Origin: Prevotella sp. P3-122
GTDB taxonomy: Bacteria > Bacteroidota > Bacteroidia > Bacteroidales > Bacteroidaceae
Assembly: GCF_002251365.1 (NCBI RefSeq)
Contig: NZ_NPJH01000038.1
Span: forward strand, 1 to 64,000
Direction: 5' to 3'
DNA length: 64,000 nt
Shown here: piece by piece, positions 23,569 through 31,572 of the stretch
Position numbering within the stretch: the stretch's first letter is position 1
Layout: each line of letters starts with the position of its first letter
Made by a program: the position numbers and the translations under genes
The notes under the pieces: generated by a model
Seen by the model: the letters and a program-made list of their open reading frames with translations, nothing else
What the model was told of the DNA's origin: nothing
The model's database searches: none

Positions 23569-25890
23569 ATGCTGCTATTTATAGAAGGATATCCATATAA
23601 TCTGGATGCCATCGTAAAAGATGGGCTTTCGATTAGAGAAATACTCAAAGATGTAGTGTCTGTACCTGTAAAGGAAGATAACTACGCCTTTGGGTATGTG
23701 GGATATTGTTATAGCAAAACTGCTAAGGATGTCATTTTCTTTTTACCCAAGGTCGTGTTGACTGGTGAACACAATGACGAAAACGTAGCAGATACTATCT
23801 TCGGTGCAACTCCGCAAGATATCATTGACTTCAATTCAGACTCAATCAAGTTGAAGTTTACAGAAGAAGGCTGTAAGGAATATAAGGAATTCCTTTCTAC
23901 GCTTTCAATCTGGATATATAGAACCATTAGTGTTTATAAGGAAACTCACGATGACAACATTCTAGAATCCAAAGAATACCAAGGCGAAAGTCGTGGCAAG
24001 AAAGTCAAGCACAACACCTTGCTCGATGTAATAATAGCACTTCGAGACTTCAACAAGAACAATCAAGACTACTTTACATTTATTGCCAAGAACATACACT
24101 CGGGATTCAATAAAATTCAGTGGCAAAAGACTATCACCTCTACAAATCCAATTTTTCTGAAAGGTCAACCCATATATTCAGACCCTGTCAACAGAAAGAA
24201 AATGGTGAACTTTGATGAGGAATTGCTCGTCATCTTTTTCTCCATATTAAACTATATTCGAGAGGAACATGGCTTTTCTTTTGACATCAATATTCACTAT
24301 CAACTGATTAGCCCTGAAAAAATAAAACGCTCATATATTGACAAGAATTTTGGATGCCGTCGTCTGAAACAAATCAAATACAAGTATTTCTCAGATAAGG
24401 CTCTGCGAATTTGGGATTTATGTTATGCTTTCTTTGATAGAGAGTATAAAATTTCCATCAATAGACAAGCTGAAGACTTCTTATTGGCAAAGAACTTTAA
24501 TCTTATCTTTGAAGCAATGATTGATACGCTGATAAGTGGAGAGGATAAGCAAAAATTGCCAAAGGAACTGACAGACCAACGTGATGGCAAGTTAGTTGAC
24601 CACATGTTTATTGGGCAAGGACTGATAGAGCAATCAAATTTGCCAGCAGAACTGACATATTATATTGGTGACAGCAAATACTACAAGCGTTCAAAGGATG
24701 ATGCAACAGTACTTGGAGATAAGTCTATCTACAAGCAATATACCTATGCAAAGAACGTTATCCAATGGAATATGAACTTATTCCTTGATGACAATGATGA
24801 TGGTGAGCAGCCACAGCTTCGTGATTCATTGACCGAGGGTTATAATCCAATTCCAAACTTCTTTATCAGTGCCAGAATTCCAAATAAGAAAGAAGGAAAG
24901 AAGTTCCTATCGTTTGACGAGGCACAATTGGAAACACAAGCAAATGGAATACAATTCAATCGACAGTTTGAAAACAGACTGTTTGACCGTGACACATTGC
25001 TTCTTTGTCACTACGATGTAAACTTCCTCTATATCGTGTCACTCTATGGTCGGGCAAACAAGAGCAAACAAGCGGCATGGAGAGAATACGTGCGTAAGGA
25101 ATTTAGGGAAAAGATACAAGACACATTCAATCAACTCTATACATTCCGCACAATTCAACCTCGTGATGGTATGGATTGCTATCGTTTCTTGAAAGAGAAT
25201 TTTAGTCAATTAAATGGCAAGTTATATCGTTCAAAAGCAAATAAGAACTATTTAGTTCTTGCTTTGATGAAGTGCGATGACAATAGCAAGAGTATTTGGA
25301 ATTCTCTCAATGTCAGACAAGCATCCATTGAGCAAGAGATGACAGATAATGAGGCTGTATTAAAAAACATCCGAAGCCATTTTTATGTAAGTGAACCTTT
25401 TGCACTTGACACCGAGTTACAAGTAGAAGATTTGCCGAACGTTGGAACATTGGAACCACTGCCATCTGGTTCTAACGAATTGGCATTGCTGGTTACCAAA
25501 GAAGGGACTCACTATGAACAAGCTATTGAGCAATTGCAGAATACCTCAAAGGTCGGAATAGCCCTCAAGATGGATGGAGCTGTTCTTCAATTGGTAGAAG
25601 GTTTTACAAAGGCTAAATACTTGATAATTCACAACAAGAGTTCCAAATTCGTAATTTATGGCTTTGACGGAGTCGGTCCAAAATTAATTCCAGCACAAGG
25701 TGCTGCACCAATGGTGGTGACGAAAAAAAATGAGGATCTTTACCTTGTATATCAAGTTGACCTTCGCTTGAAATATTATCTTGGAGATTTGGATTTCAGC
25801 TCTGTAACAAAAGGTGGTGATAGTTATTCGCCAAAACTATTACCATTATCAAGATTGTTCAAAAGAAATAATAAAACGCAAGAGGAATAA
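23569..25890 (+). CDS. LlaJI-family restriction endonuclease subunit
   Basis: A 773-residue protein immediately behind the McrB-like gene. A PD-(D/E)xK pattern is visible in the middle: Glu315 in LIFEAMIDTL, Asp344 in KLVDHMFIG, and Asp368-x-Lys370 in YYIGDSKYYKR. The order and spacing are those of the LlaJI/BsuMI YdjA nuclease group, which is larger than classical McrC. The N-terminal 300 residues and the C-terminal domain (from about 610, with TKEGTHYEQAIEQLQN) have no assigned role. With the NTPase and two methyltransferases it makes a complete restriction-modification set that should cut unmodified foreign DNA. The nuclease assignment is strong; the family name is from recalled architecture. 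Confidence 0.78.
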   Translation: MLLFIEGYPYNLDAIVKDGLSIREILKDVVSVPVKEDNYAFGYVGYCYSKTAKDVIFFLPKVVLTGEHNDENVADTIFGATPQDIIDFNSDSIKLKFTEEGCKEYKEFLSTLSIWIYRTISVYKETHDDNILESKEYQGESRGKKVKHNTLLDVIIALRDFNKNNQDYFTFIAKNIHSGFNKIQWQKTITSTNPIFLKGQPIYSDPVNRKKMVNFDEELLVIFFSILNYIREEHGFSFDINIHYQLISPEKIKRSYIDKNFGCRRLKQIKYKYFSDKALRIWDLCYAFFDREYKISINRQAEDFLLAKNFNLIFEAMIDTLISGEDKQKLPKELTDQRDGKLVDHMFIGQGLIEQSNLPAELTYYIGDSKYYKRSKDDATVLGDKSIYKQYTYAKNVIQWNMNLFLDDNDDGEQPQLRDSLTEGYNPIPNFFISARIPNKKEGKKFLSFDEAQLETQANGIQFNRQFENRLFDRDTLLLCHYDVNFLYIVSLYGRANKSKQAAWREYVRKEFREKIQDTFNQLYTFRTIQPRDGMDCYRFLKENFSQLNGKLYRSKANKNYLVLALMKCDDNSKSIWNSLNVRQASIEQEMTDNEAVLKNIRSHFYVSEPFALDTELQVEDLPNVGTLEPLPSGSNELALLVTKEGTHYEQAIEQLQNTSKVGIALKMDGAVLQLVEGFTKAKYLIIHNKSSKFVIYGFDGVGPKLIPAQGAAPMVVTKKNEDLYLVYQVDLRLKYYLGDLDFSSVTKGGDSYSPKLLPLSRLFKRNNKTQEE

Positions 25891-25897
25891 ACAACAT

Positions 25898-26578
25898 ATG
25901 AGCTACGAACAGAAATATTCGATTCTTGGCTTGGATTAATACATACGCCATGGCGAACCACAGAAGCGTGAACGTAGCGAAGCTTGGAAGGTTGCTATTG
26001 GGCTTCAACAGGTTGATAGACTTCAGACTTCTGAATATCTGCTTGATACTGCCAAACGGCATATCGAGGGTTATATAAGCATCAATGAAGCAAAGCAACT
26101 TATCGACTCATACTACAAGTCTGCATCTGGCCGAAAGGTTGTTGAGAATGACAGAACGGAAGAGGCAGATAAGGTGAATGTAAACGTCACAGAAAAGGTG
26201 AATGCCACAGAAAACGTCACAGATGTGTCACAGAAAACGTCACAGAAACGGGGTGAAAGGTTGACAGAAAACCGCCATGGGTTGATAGATAAGCATCAAA
26301 AGTTGATAGAAAAGTTGATAGAAAAGGCTAAAATGAATGGCGATAAGTTGATCAGGAAAAATGACTACCTTTGCAAAGTCATGTTCAAAGACCCATTAGG
26401 AAATACCTATACATCGTATGAAGAGTACGTCAATTCGCCAAACCTTGATACGGGTTTAATCTGGCTCAAATTGTGGAGTGGTGAACGTACACCCCAGAAC
26501 GATGAGGAAAGGCATATAAAGATGGAGTTAGACGAAATGGACAGGAAAGGGATTGTCCCAGAATTTAATTTCGATTGA
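25898..26578 (+). pseudogene. VbhA-type antitoxin/Fic-protein remnant, broken by a stop codon
   Basis: From ATG 25898 the frame reads MSYEQKYSILGLD, meets TAA at 25937-25939, and then stays open for 213 codons. The part after the stop, YIRHGEPQKRERSEAWKVAI then VDRLQTSEYLLDTAKRHIEG and ISINEAKQLIDSYYKS, is the VbhA-like antitoxin domain found at the N-terminus of Bacteroidetes Fic proteins. The Fic catalytic core is absent. A TEKV/TENVT-rich linker and a C-terminal region of unknown type follow. No ATG allows the VbhA part to be translated; an internal start at 26174 would give only the 134-residue tail. Probably the scar of a toxin-antitoxin gene. Confidence 0.65.
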
Positions 26579-26587
26579 TTCAGCATC

Positions 26588-26800
26588 ATGGAAGATGAGT
26601 TTACAGCAAAAATGCACAGCGAGTTTACCGTTGACGAAGAGACAGATCAGAAGCACCGAGCAGGAACTACATGGGGGCTTATTGGATTTGATGCCGATGA
26701 AGCATCAATAAGACATTGGGCAGAGTGTTACGGCACTACCTATGAAACGTGTATGAAATGGAAATCCTATTGGCGAACCCTATATAAGAACAGCAAATGA
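26588..26800 (+). CDS. Small hypothetical protein, 70 residues
   Basis: I do not recognise this protein. It starts 9 bp after the VbhA remnant and reads through without interruption: acidic at the N-terminus (MEDEFTAKMHSEFTVDEETD), Trp-rich at the C-terminus (RHWAECYGTTYETCMKWKSYW). No signal peptide or membrane segment is seen. Its close spacing suggests that it belonged to the same transcript as the preceding gene. A weak hairpin with T-run follows at 26835-26870. Confidence 0.5.
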   Translation: MEDEFTAKMHSEFTVDEETDQKHRAGTTWGLIGFDADEASIRHWAECYGTTYETCMKWKSYWRTLYKNSK

Positions 26801-26834
26801 GGCTATATAAATAGCAAAACTATATTTTTTGGTT

Positions 26835-26870
26835 ATGGTGTGGGTGTAGTGTTACGCTTGCACCATTTTT
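26835..26870 (+). terminator. Weak terminator at the right end of the island
   Basis: ATGGTG (26835-26840) pairs with CACCAT (26861-26866) and is followed by five T. The stem is short, so the call is tentative. Confidence 0.35.
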
Positions 26871-26924
26871 ACATAAAAAAGGGTGTAGTGTTGCTTTTTG
26901 CTCGTTTTTTGCTCGCAGTAAAAA

Positions 26925-26957
26925 TAAAAAGTGTTGCAAATACTTGATTTGCAACAC
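26925..26957 (-). terminator. Terminator of the tRNA-Leu gene
   Basis: On the minus strand GTGTTGCAAAT (26957-26947) pairs perfectly with ATTTGCAACAC (26941-26931) around a 5-nt loop, followed by TTTTTATTTTT. It lies 19 bp after the tRNA 3' end. Confidence 0.75.
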
Positions 26958-26975
26958 CTTCTGAATAATTTAACG

Positions 26976-27057
26976 TACCCAGAGCCGGGGTCGAACCGGC
27001 ACGGGTTGCCCCACTGGTGTTTGAGACCAGCGCGTCTACCGATTCCGCCATCTGGGC
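26976..27057 (-). tRNA. tRNA-Leu, anticodon CAA
   Basis: The minus strand folds as a class II tRNA: acceptor GCCCAGA/TCTGGGT, D arm with GGTAGACGC, anticodon stem CTGGT/ACCAG with loop CTCAAAC (anticodon CAA, reads UUG), a long variable arm GGGGCAACCC, and T arm GCCGGTTCGACCCCGGC. Long variable arm plus CAA gives leucine. No CCA is encoded. Its 3' end faces the AT-rich restriction island, the usual side for integration, but no duplicated 3' end was found at the far edge of the island. Confidence 0.93.
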
Positions 27058-27069
27058 TTAGTACGGGTG

Positions 27070-27100
27070 CAAAGGTACGTGTTTTTTCCGAATTAGCAAA
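27070..27100 (-). promoter_or_regulatory. Promoter of tRNA-Leu
   Basis: On the minus strand TTTG (27100-27097), 19 bp, TACCTTTG (27077-27070), about 13 bp before the tRNA 5' end. Confidence 0.75.
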
Positions 27101-27192
27101 GATTTAAGGAAAAAAAATATAAAAAGCTTGGTGCTTTCGTTATTTATGTGTATTTTCGTTGCCGAAAACCGAATGCTTAATCTGTATCTGAT

Positions 27193-28284
27193 ATGATGAC
27201 AAATAACAGAAACTACTATTGTGTGATATTGGCTGGCGGCAAGGGCAAGCGTCTGTGGCCGTGCAGCCGCGAGAATAAGCCGAAACAGTTTATTGACTTT
27301 TTCGGTAGTGGAAGGACGCAACTTCAACAGACATACGACCGTTTTGTCGGCATCGTGCCGAAGGAGAATATCTTCGTAAGCACCAATGTAGTCTATGCCG
27401 GGCTGGTGCGCGAGCAGTTGCCAGATATTGCTGACGACCATATATTGGCCGAGCCAATATACAGGAATACTGCGCCGAGTCTCTCATGGGCTAACCATAG
27501 GATAGAGAACATGAATCCACAGGCGTGCATCATAGCGACTCCTTCCGACCAGATTGTTGTCAATGAGGAGGCGTTCAGGGATAATGTCCTTGAGGGTTTG
27601 CAGTTTGTAGAGAACCATGACAGGCTGCTGACCATGGGGGTCAAGCCGTCGAGGCCTGAGCCGGGCTATGGTTATATACAGATGGGTGATCCTGTGGAGC
27701 ACGACGTGTACAAGGTGCAGTCGTTCACAGAGAAGCCTGAAAGGGAGTTTGCGAAGATGTTTATGGAGAGCGGCGAGTTCTATTGGAATACAGGCTTGTT
27801 TCTGGCAAACTGCCGTTATCTGCGAGAGTGCTTCACCAAGTTCTTGCCTCCTGTGCTACGTTCTTTTGATGCCGCAGAGGGACTGAGCGGCGTTGAGGCA
27901 GAGACAAGGTATATGATGGAGAACTTCCCCTCGTACCCTAACCTCTCTGCTGACGAGGCTATTCTTGAACGTTCGGAGAATGTCTATATGATGAAGTGTG
28001 ACTTTGGCTGGGCAGACCTTGGCACTTGGCACAGCATATATGAGGCTATGCAGAAGAATGACGGGGACAATGTCATAGTAGACTCTGAGGTTATGCTTGA
28101 CGACGCGAGGAATAATGTCATTAAGCTGCCAAAGGGCAAAATTGCTGTCATCAACGGACTCGAGGGCTTCATAGTAGCCGAGGAGGACAACGTGCTGTTG
28201 ATATGCAAGAAAGAAGACTCTTCTGCCCTTGTCAGGAAGTTCGTCAACGAAATCCAGATGAGGAAGGGCGAAAAATATGTATAA
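27193..28284 (+). CDS. Mannose-1-phosphate guanylyltransferase
   Basis: A 363-residue sugar-nucleotide transferase that makes GDP-mannose from mannose 1-phosphate and GTP, for capsule, LPS or glycoprotein glycans. The N-terminal signature VILAGGKGKRLWPCSRENKPKQF (residues 9-31) binds GTP and holds the pyrophosphorylase Lys. Further family motifs are ATPSDQIV, GYGYIQMG, FTEKPE and FYWNTGLFL. At 363 residues it has the nucleotidyltransferase and left-handed helix parts but not the C-terminal isomerase domain of bifunctional ManC. Either of two adjacent ATG codons (27193, 27196) may be used. It is transcribed away from tRNA-Leu. No other sugar-nucleotide gene is nearby. Confidence 0.92.
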   Translation: MMTNNRNYYCVILAGGKGKRLWPCSRENKPKQFIDFFGSGRTQLQQTYDRFVGIVPKENIFVSTNVVYAGLVREQLPDIADDHILAEPIYRNTAPSLSWANHRIENMNPQACIIATPSDQIVVNEEAFRDNVLEGLQFVENHDRLLTMGVKPSRPEPGYGYIQMGDPVEHDVYKVQSFTEKPEREFAKMFMESGEFYWNTGLFLANCRYLRECFTKFLPPVLRSFDAAEGLSGVEAETRYMMENFPSYPNLSADEAILERSENVYMMKCDFGWADLGTWHSIYEAMQKNDGDNVIVDSEVMLDDARNNVIKLPKGKIAVINGLEGFIVAEEDNVLLICKKEDSSALVRKFVNEIQMRKGEKYV

Positions 28285-28297
28285 GTAATTTTCCAAT

Positions 28298-28332
28298 AAA
28301 AAAAGAGGCATCTACCTTCACAGGTGGATGCC
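28298..28332 (-). terminator. Terminator downstream of glnN
   Basis: On the minus strand GGCATCCACC (28332-28323) pairs with GGTAGATGCC (28316-28307), then TCTTTTTTTATT. It lies 154 bp after the glnN stop; the stem may also serve the convergent manC-type gene, though no T-run follows on the plus strand. Confidence 0.55.
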
Positions 28333-28485
28333 CCGGCAAACTTAAACAACCAATAAAAGAAATAGATTGTCTTTTTTCTTTATTTGACAAGTTGACAAGT
28401 AAACAAGTTAATGTTTTATTGCCTTAGTTCATTTGTTAACACGAAGACAATTCTTGTCTGCTCGTCAACTTGTCAGCTCAAAGGC

Positions 28486-30675
28486 CTATCTGATAAACAG
28501 CAGCTCGCGATACTTGGGTAGTGTCCACAGCTCGTCTGCTACAACCAGCTCGAGCTTGTCTATCTGATAGCGGATTTTCTCCATCTTTGGCTCAACGGTG
28601 TCGTGGTAGGCAATAGCCTTGTCATGCTCGTTCTCGATCTTGTTGGCCACCTTGCGTGCAGCAACAAGTTCCTCGACACCAGTCTTTATAATCTGAGTGC
28701 GCTCTGCTATCTCACGGATTATCTTTACGTTACGATCTGTCAGGGCCTTTCCTTCCTCTTCTCCGAATATTCTCATCATACCTTCGACATTCTTTGTGAG
28801 CTGGCTCTGGTAGTGGGTAGCAACAGGGATGATATGGTTCAGTGACAGATCACCCATTACACGGGCTTCTATCTGTATCTTCTTGGTATATGTCTCCCAT
28901 TTAACCTCGTTGCGTGCCTCAAGCTCGTTCCGCTTCATGACGTTCATGTCCTCGAACATCTTGACACTGCTGTCATCGAGATAGCGCTCGAAAATTACAG
29001 GGCAGCTCTTCTCGCAGTCGAGTCCTCTGCGCATAGCTTCTTCTACCCATTCGTCGCTATATCCATTGCCGTCGAAGTGGATAGGCTTGCATGTGCTGAT
29101 ATCCTCACGAATGATATCGATGATGGCGCTGGTCTTGTCCTCGCCCTTGGCTATGAGAGCGTCCACACGTGTCTTGAAGTCTGTGAGGGCTTCTGCAACA
29201 GCGGTGTTGAGAACAATCATTGCGCTGGCGCAGTTTGCCTCGGAACCTACTGCGCGGAACTCGAAGCGATTGCCGGTGAAGGCGAATGGTGATGTGCGGT
29301 TACGGTCGGTGTTGTCAATCATCAACTCTGGGATTTCAGGAATGTCAAGTTTCATTCCCTGCTTTCCGGCCATGTTGAAGAGGTCTTTCTTGTCGGCCTT
29401 CTCAATGTGGTCGAGCAATTCGCTGAGCTGCTTGCCGAGGAACGAGGAGATGATTGCAGGAGGTGCCTCGTTGGCTCCTAGTCGATGTGCGTTTGTTGCG
29501 CTCATGATGGAAGCCTTGAGCAGTCCGTTGTGACGGTATACTCCCATGAGGGTCTCGACGATGAATACTACAAAGCGCAGTGTCTCCTCTGGTGTCTTGC
29601 CAGGTCCGTGGAGCAGTACGCCTGTATCAGTGGAGAGGCTCCAGTTGTTGTGCTTGCCTGAGCCGTTGATGCCGTCGAAAGGCTTCTCGTGAAGCAGGGC
29701 GCGGAAGCCGTGCCTGCGTGCAATCTTCTTCATGAGGCTCATGAGCAACATGTTGTGGTCTACAGCAAGGTTGGTCTCCTCAAATATTGGAGCAACCTCA
29801 AACTGGTTGGGGGCAACCTCGTTGTGGCGTGTCTTGCAGGGGATGCCCAGCTCCAGAGCCTGTATCTCAAGGTCTTTCATGAAAGCCTGTACGCGCTCTG
29901 GAATAGTTCCGAAGTAGTGGTCCTCCATCTGCTGGTTCTTTGCAGAGTCGTGTCCCATGAGGGTACGTCCGGTCAGTACCAGGTCTGGACGTGCCGAGTA
30001 GAGGCTTTCGTCAACGAGGAAGTACTCCTGCTCCCATCCAAGATTGCTATGCACCTTCTTTACGTCGGGATAGAAATAATGGCAAACCTCGGTGGCGGCA
30101 ACACTTACGGCGTGCAATGCGCGCAACAGCGGTGCCTTGTAGTCGAGCGACTCTCCAGTGTAGGAGATGAAGATTGTCGGTATGCAGAGTGTGTCGTCGA
30201 TGATGAATATCGGTGATGTCGGATCCCATGCTGAGTAACCGCGTGCCTCAAAAGTGTTGCGGATACCACCTGATGGGAAGCTTGATGCGTCAGGCTCCTG
30301 CTGTACGAGCAACTTTCCTGAAAACTCCTCAATCATTCCTCCCTTGCCGTCGTGCTCTATGAAGGCGTCGTGCTTTTCTGCAGTTCCCTCGGTGAGTGGC
30401 TGGAACCAGTGGGTGTAGTGTGTAACGCCATTCTCGTCAGCCCACTGCTTGATGCCTTTGGCAACAGCGTCAGCGATAGAGCGGTCGAGAGTAGCACCGT
30501 TGTCGATAACGTCAACGAGTTTCTCATAGACATCACGTGGAAGGTACTTGTACATTTTTGCACGGTTGAACACGTTCTTTCCGAAATACTCAGAAGGACG
30601 CTCTACTGGTGCCATTACGTCGAGGGGCCTTTTCTTGAAAGCCTCTGCCACAACCTCAAATCTTAAATTTGCCAT
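28486..30675 (-). CDS. glnN: Glutamine synthetase type III
   Basis: A 729-residue GSIII, the long form typical of Bacteroidetes and cyanobacteria, which makes glutamine from glutamate, ammonia and ATP as a dodecamer. Characteristic stretches include HYTHWFQPLTEGTAEKHD, GKLLVQQEPDASSFPSGG, WEQEYFLVD (Mg site), KTRHNEVAPNQFEVAP, KPFDGINGSGKHNNWSLSTD (ATP and ammonia site) and NRTSPFAFTGNRFEFRAVGS. It lies downstream of a TorF-like barrel gene and dapL-dapF, and opposite glnK-amtB-asnB, so the locus gathers ammonia uptake, sensing and assimilation. A palindrome at 30706-30738 sits in its 5' leader. Confidence 0.97.
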   Translation of the reverse strand: MANLRFEVVAEAFKKRPLDVMAPVERPSEYFGKNVFNRAKMYKYLPRDVYEKLVDVIDNGATLDRSIADAVAKGIKQWADENGVTHYTHWFQPLTEGTAEKHDAFIEHDGKGGMIEEFSGKLLVQQEPDASSFPSGGIRNTFEARGYSAWDPTSPIFIIDDTLCIPTIFISYTGESLDYKAPLLRALHAVSVAATEVCHYFYPDVKKVHSNLGWEQEYFLVDESLYSARPDLVLTGRTLMGHDSAKNQQMEDHYFGTIPERVQAFMKDLEIQALELGIPCKTRHNEVAPNQFEVAPIFEETNLAVDHNMLLMSLMKKIARRHGFRALLHEKPFDGINGSGKHNNWSLSTDTGVLLHGPGKTPEETLRFVVFIVETLMGVYRHNGLLKASIMSATNAHRLGANEAPPAIISSFLGKQLSELLDHIEKADKKDLFNMAGKQGMKLDIPEIPELMIDNTDRNRTSPFAFTGNRFEFRAVGSEANCASAMIVLNTAVAEALTDFKTRVDALIAKGEDKTSAIIDIIREDISTCKPIHFDGNGYSDEWVEEAMRRGLDCEKSCPVIFERYLDDSSVKMFEDMNVMKRNELEARNEVKWETYTKKIQIEARVMGDLSLNHIIPVATHYQSQLTKNVEGMMRIFGEEEGKALTDRNVKIIREIAERTQIIKTGVEELVAARKVANKIENEHDKAIAYHDTVEPKMEKIRYQIDKLELVVADELWTLPKYRELLFIR

Positions 30676-30705
30676 AGTTGTTTAAATTTTTTAATAAGCC
30701 TCCCC

Positions 30706-30738
30706 CTATCCCCTTGCCTCGGAAGGCAAGGGGGATAG
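30706..30738. repeat. Palindrome in the glnN leader
   Basis: CTATCCCCTTGCCT (30706-30719) pairs with AGGCAAGGGGGATAG (30724-30738) with one bulge. It resembles the CCCCTCTCC-type REP palindromes near amtB and asnB in sequence style. It could also end transcription coming from the torF side, but no T-run follows in that direction. Confidence 0.5.
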
Positions 30739-30807
30739 TTTGTATTTTAATCTGTTGGTTTGGCTTGGGTTTAATTTTTAATCCTGTTATTAATTGTTTT
30801 TTCTGTT

Positions 30808-31512
30808 TTACAGTGAGAAACCGAAGATGAAGAATGCCTTTTCTGTGCTTGGGTTTGCAGAGATGCCGGCAAATACAGGTACAGAGAATGTTTCGGTAAT
30901 CTTCAGCTCCTTAGTTGCCTTCAGCGAGACATTGGTTACAGCGAAGCCGTTAGCGTCGGCATAGAAGCTTGATGCGAAGGGTACTGCACCTACTGTTGCT
31001 GTCCAGTCGCAACCACCAAGAGTAAATGGTGCGCTTACCTCAAAGTATGAGGAATATGCACGGTCACCGTCCTTGTTCACACCGTCGTTACCAGCAAAGT
31101 TTGTGTACCACTGTACGGAAGCAGGTCCGAAGTCGTAACCTATGTTGGCTTCAAATACATGGCTCGTCTTGTGCGAGTCGTAGAGGAAGTAGCGTGTTGA
31201 TGGGCTGTTAAACCAATAGTCCGTAACGCCAAAGTTGAATCCTCCAACGCTGTAGGCGGCTGTGATGTCAAACTCCTTGGTATCGGAAGGCTCGCTGAGT
31301 CCGACACTTCCCCAGGCAGTAAGTGAAAATCCCTTGTAGGCTACGCCAAGTGTCGGCTGCAGCGATACGCTTCCCAATTCCTGACCACGCCAGATGTACT
31401 GATTTACAACATCTGCGCCAATGGTTGTCTCTACGTTGTCCTGAGCCTTTGCGGCTGTAGTGGAGGCGATTATCGCCAGTGCCACCATACTCAATCTTCT
31501 TAACTTTTTCAT
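30808..31512 (-). CDS. TorF-like outer-membrane beta-barrel protein
   Basis: A 234-residue protein with a signal peptide cleaved after about residue 23 (TTAAKAQ). The rest alternates as amphipathic beta strands with aromatic girdles and ends in FFIFGFSL, a terminal aromatic strand fit for the BAM complex. VNQYIWRGQELG near the N-terminus is the hallmark of the TorF/Gcw_chp putative porin group. It may form a channel in the outer membrane. The position between dapL and glnN, 133 bp before glnN, suggests a role in uptake of a nitrogenous or small solute, but that is inference. Confidence 0.75.
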   Translation of the reverse strand: MKKLRRLSMVALAIIASTTAAKAQDNVETTIGADVVNQYIWRGQELGSVSLQPTLGVAYKGFSLTAWGSVGLSEPSDTKEFDITAAYSVGGFNFGVTDYWFNSPSTRYFLYDSHKTSHVFEANIGYDFGPASVQWYTNFAGNDGVNKDGDRAYSSYFEVSAPFTLGGCDWTATVGAVPFASSFYADANGFAVTNVSLKATKELKITETFSVPVFAGISANPSTEKAFFIFGFSL

Positions 31513-31572
31513 GTGCTTGTGTTGTTGTTGAAATTGTGATTTATGAGTTGTAGGGGTGTCGATGATGCTGCT

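Noticed and set aside
21607..25890. Classical McrBC (methylation-dependent) system
   Set aside because: Two m5C methyltransferases overlap or abut the restriction genes, which would be self-destructive for a methyl-directed nuclease, and the second subunit is far larger than McrC.
25898..26578. Annotation as a functional Fic-family protein
   Set aside because: The VbhA-like part follows an in-frame stop with no usable start, and the HPFx[DE]GNGR-type Fic motif is absent.
16980..27057. Direct repeat of the tRNA-Leu 3' end marking an integrated element
   Set aside because: The 3' end sequence of the tRNA (ACCCAGAGCCGGGGTC on the plus strand) was searched by eye at the left border and not found; no integrase gene lies in the island.
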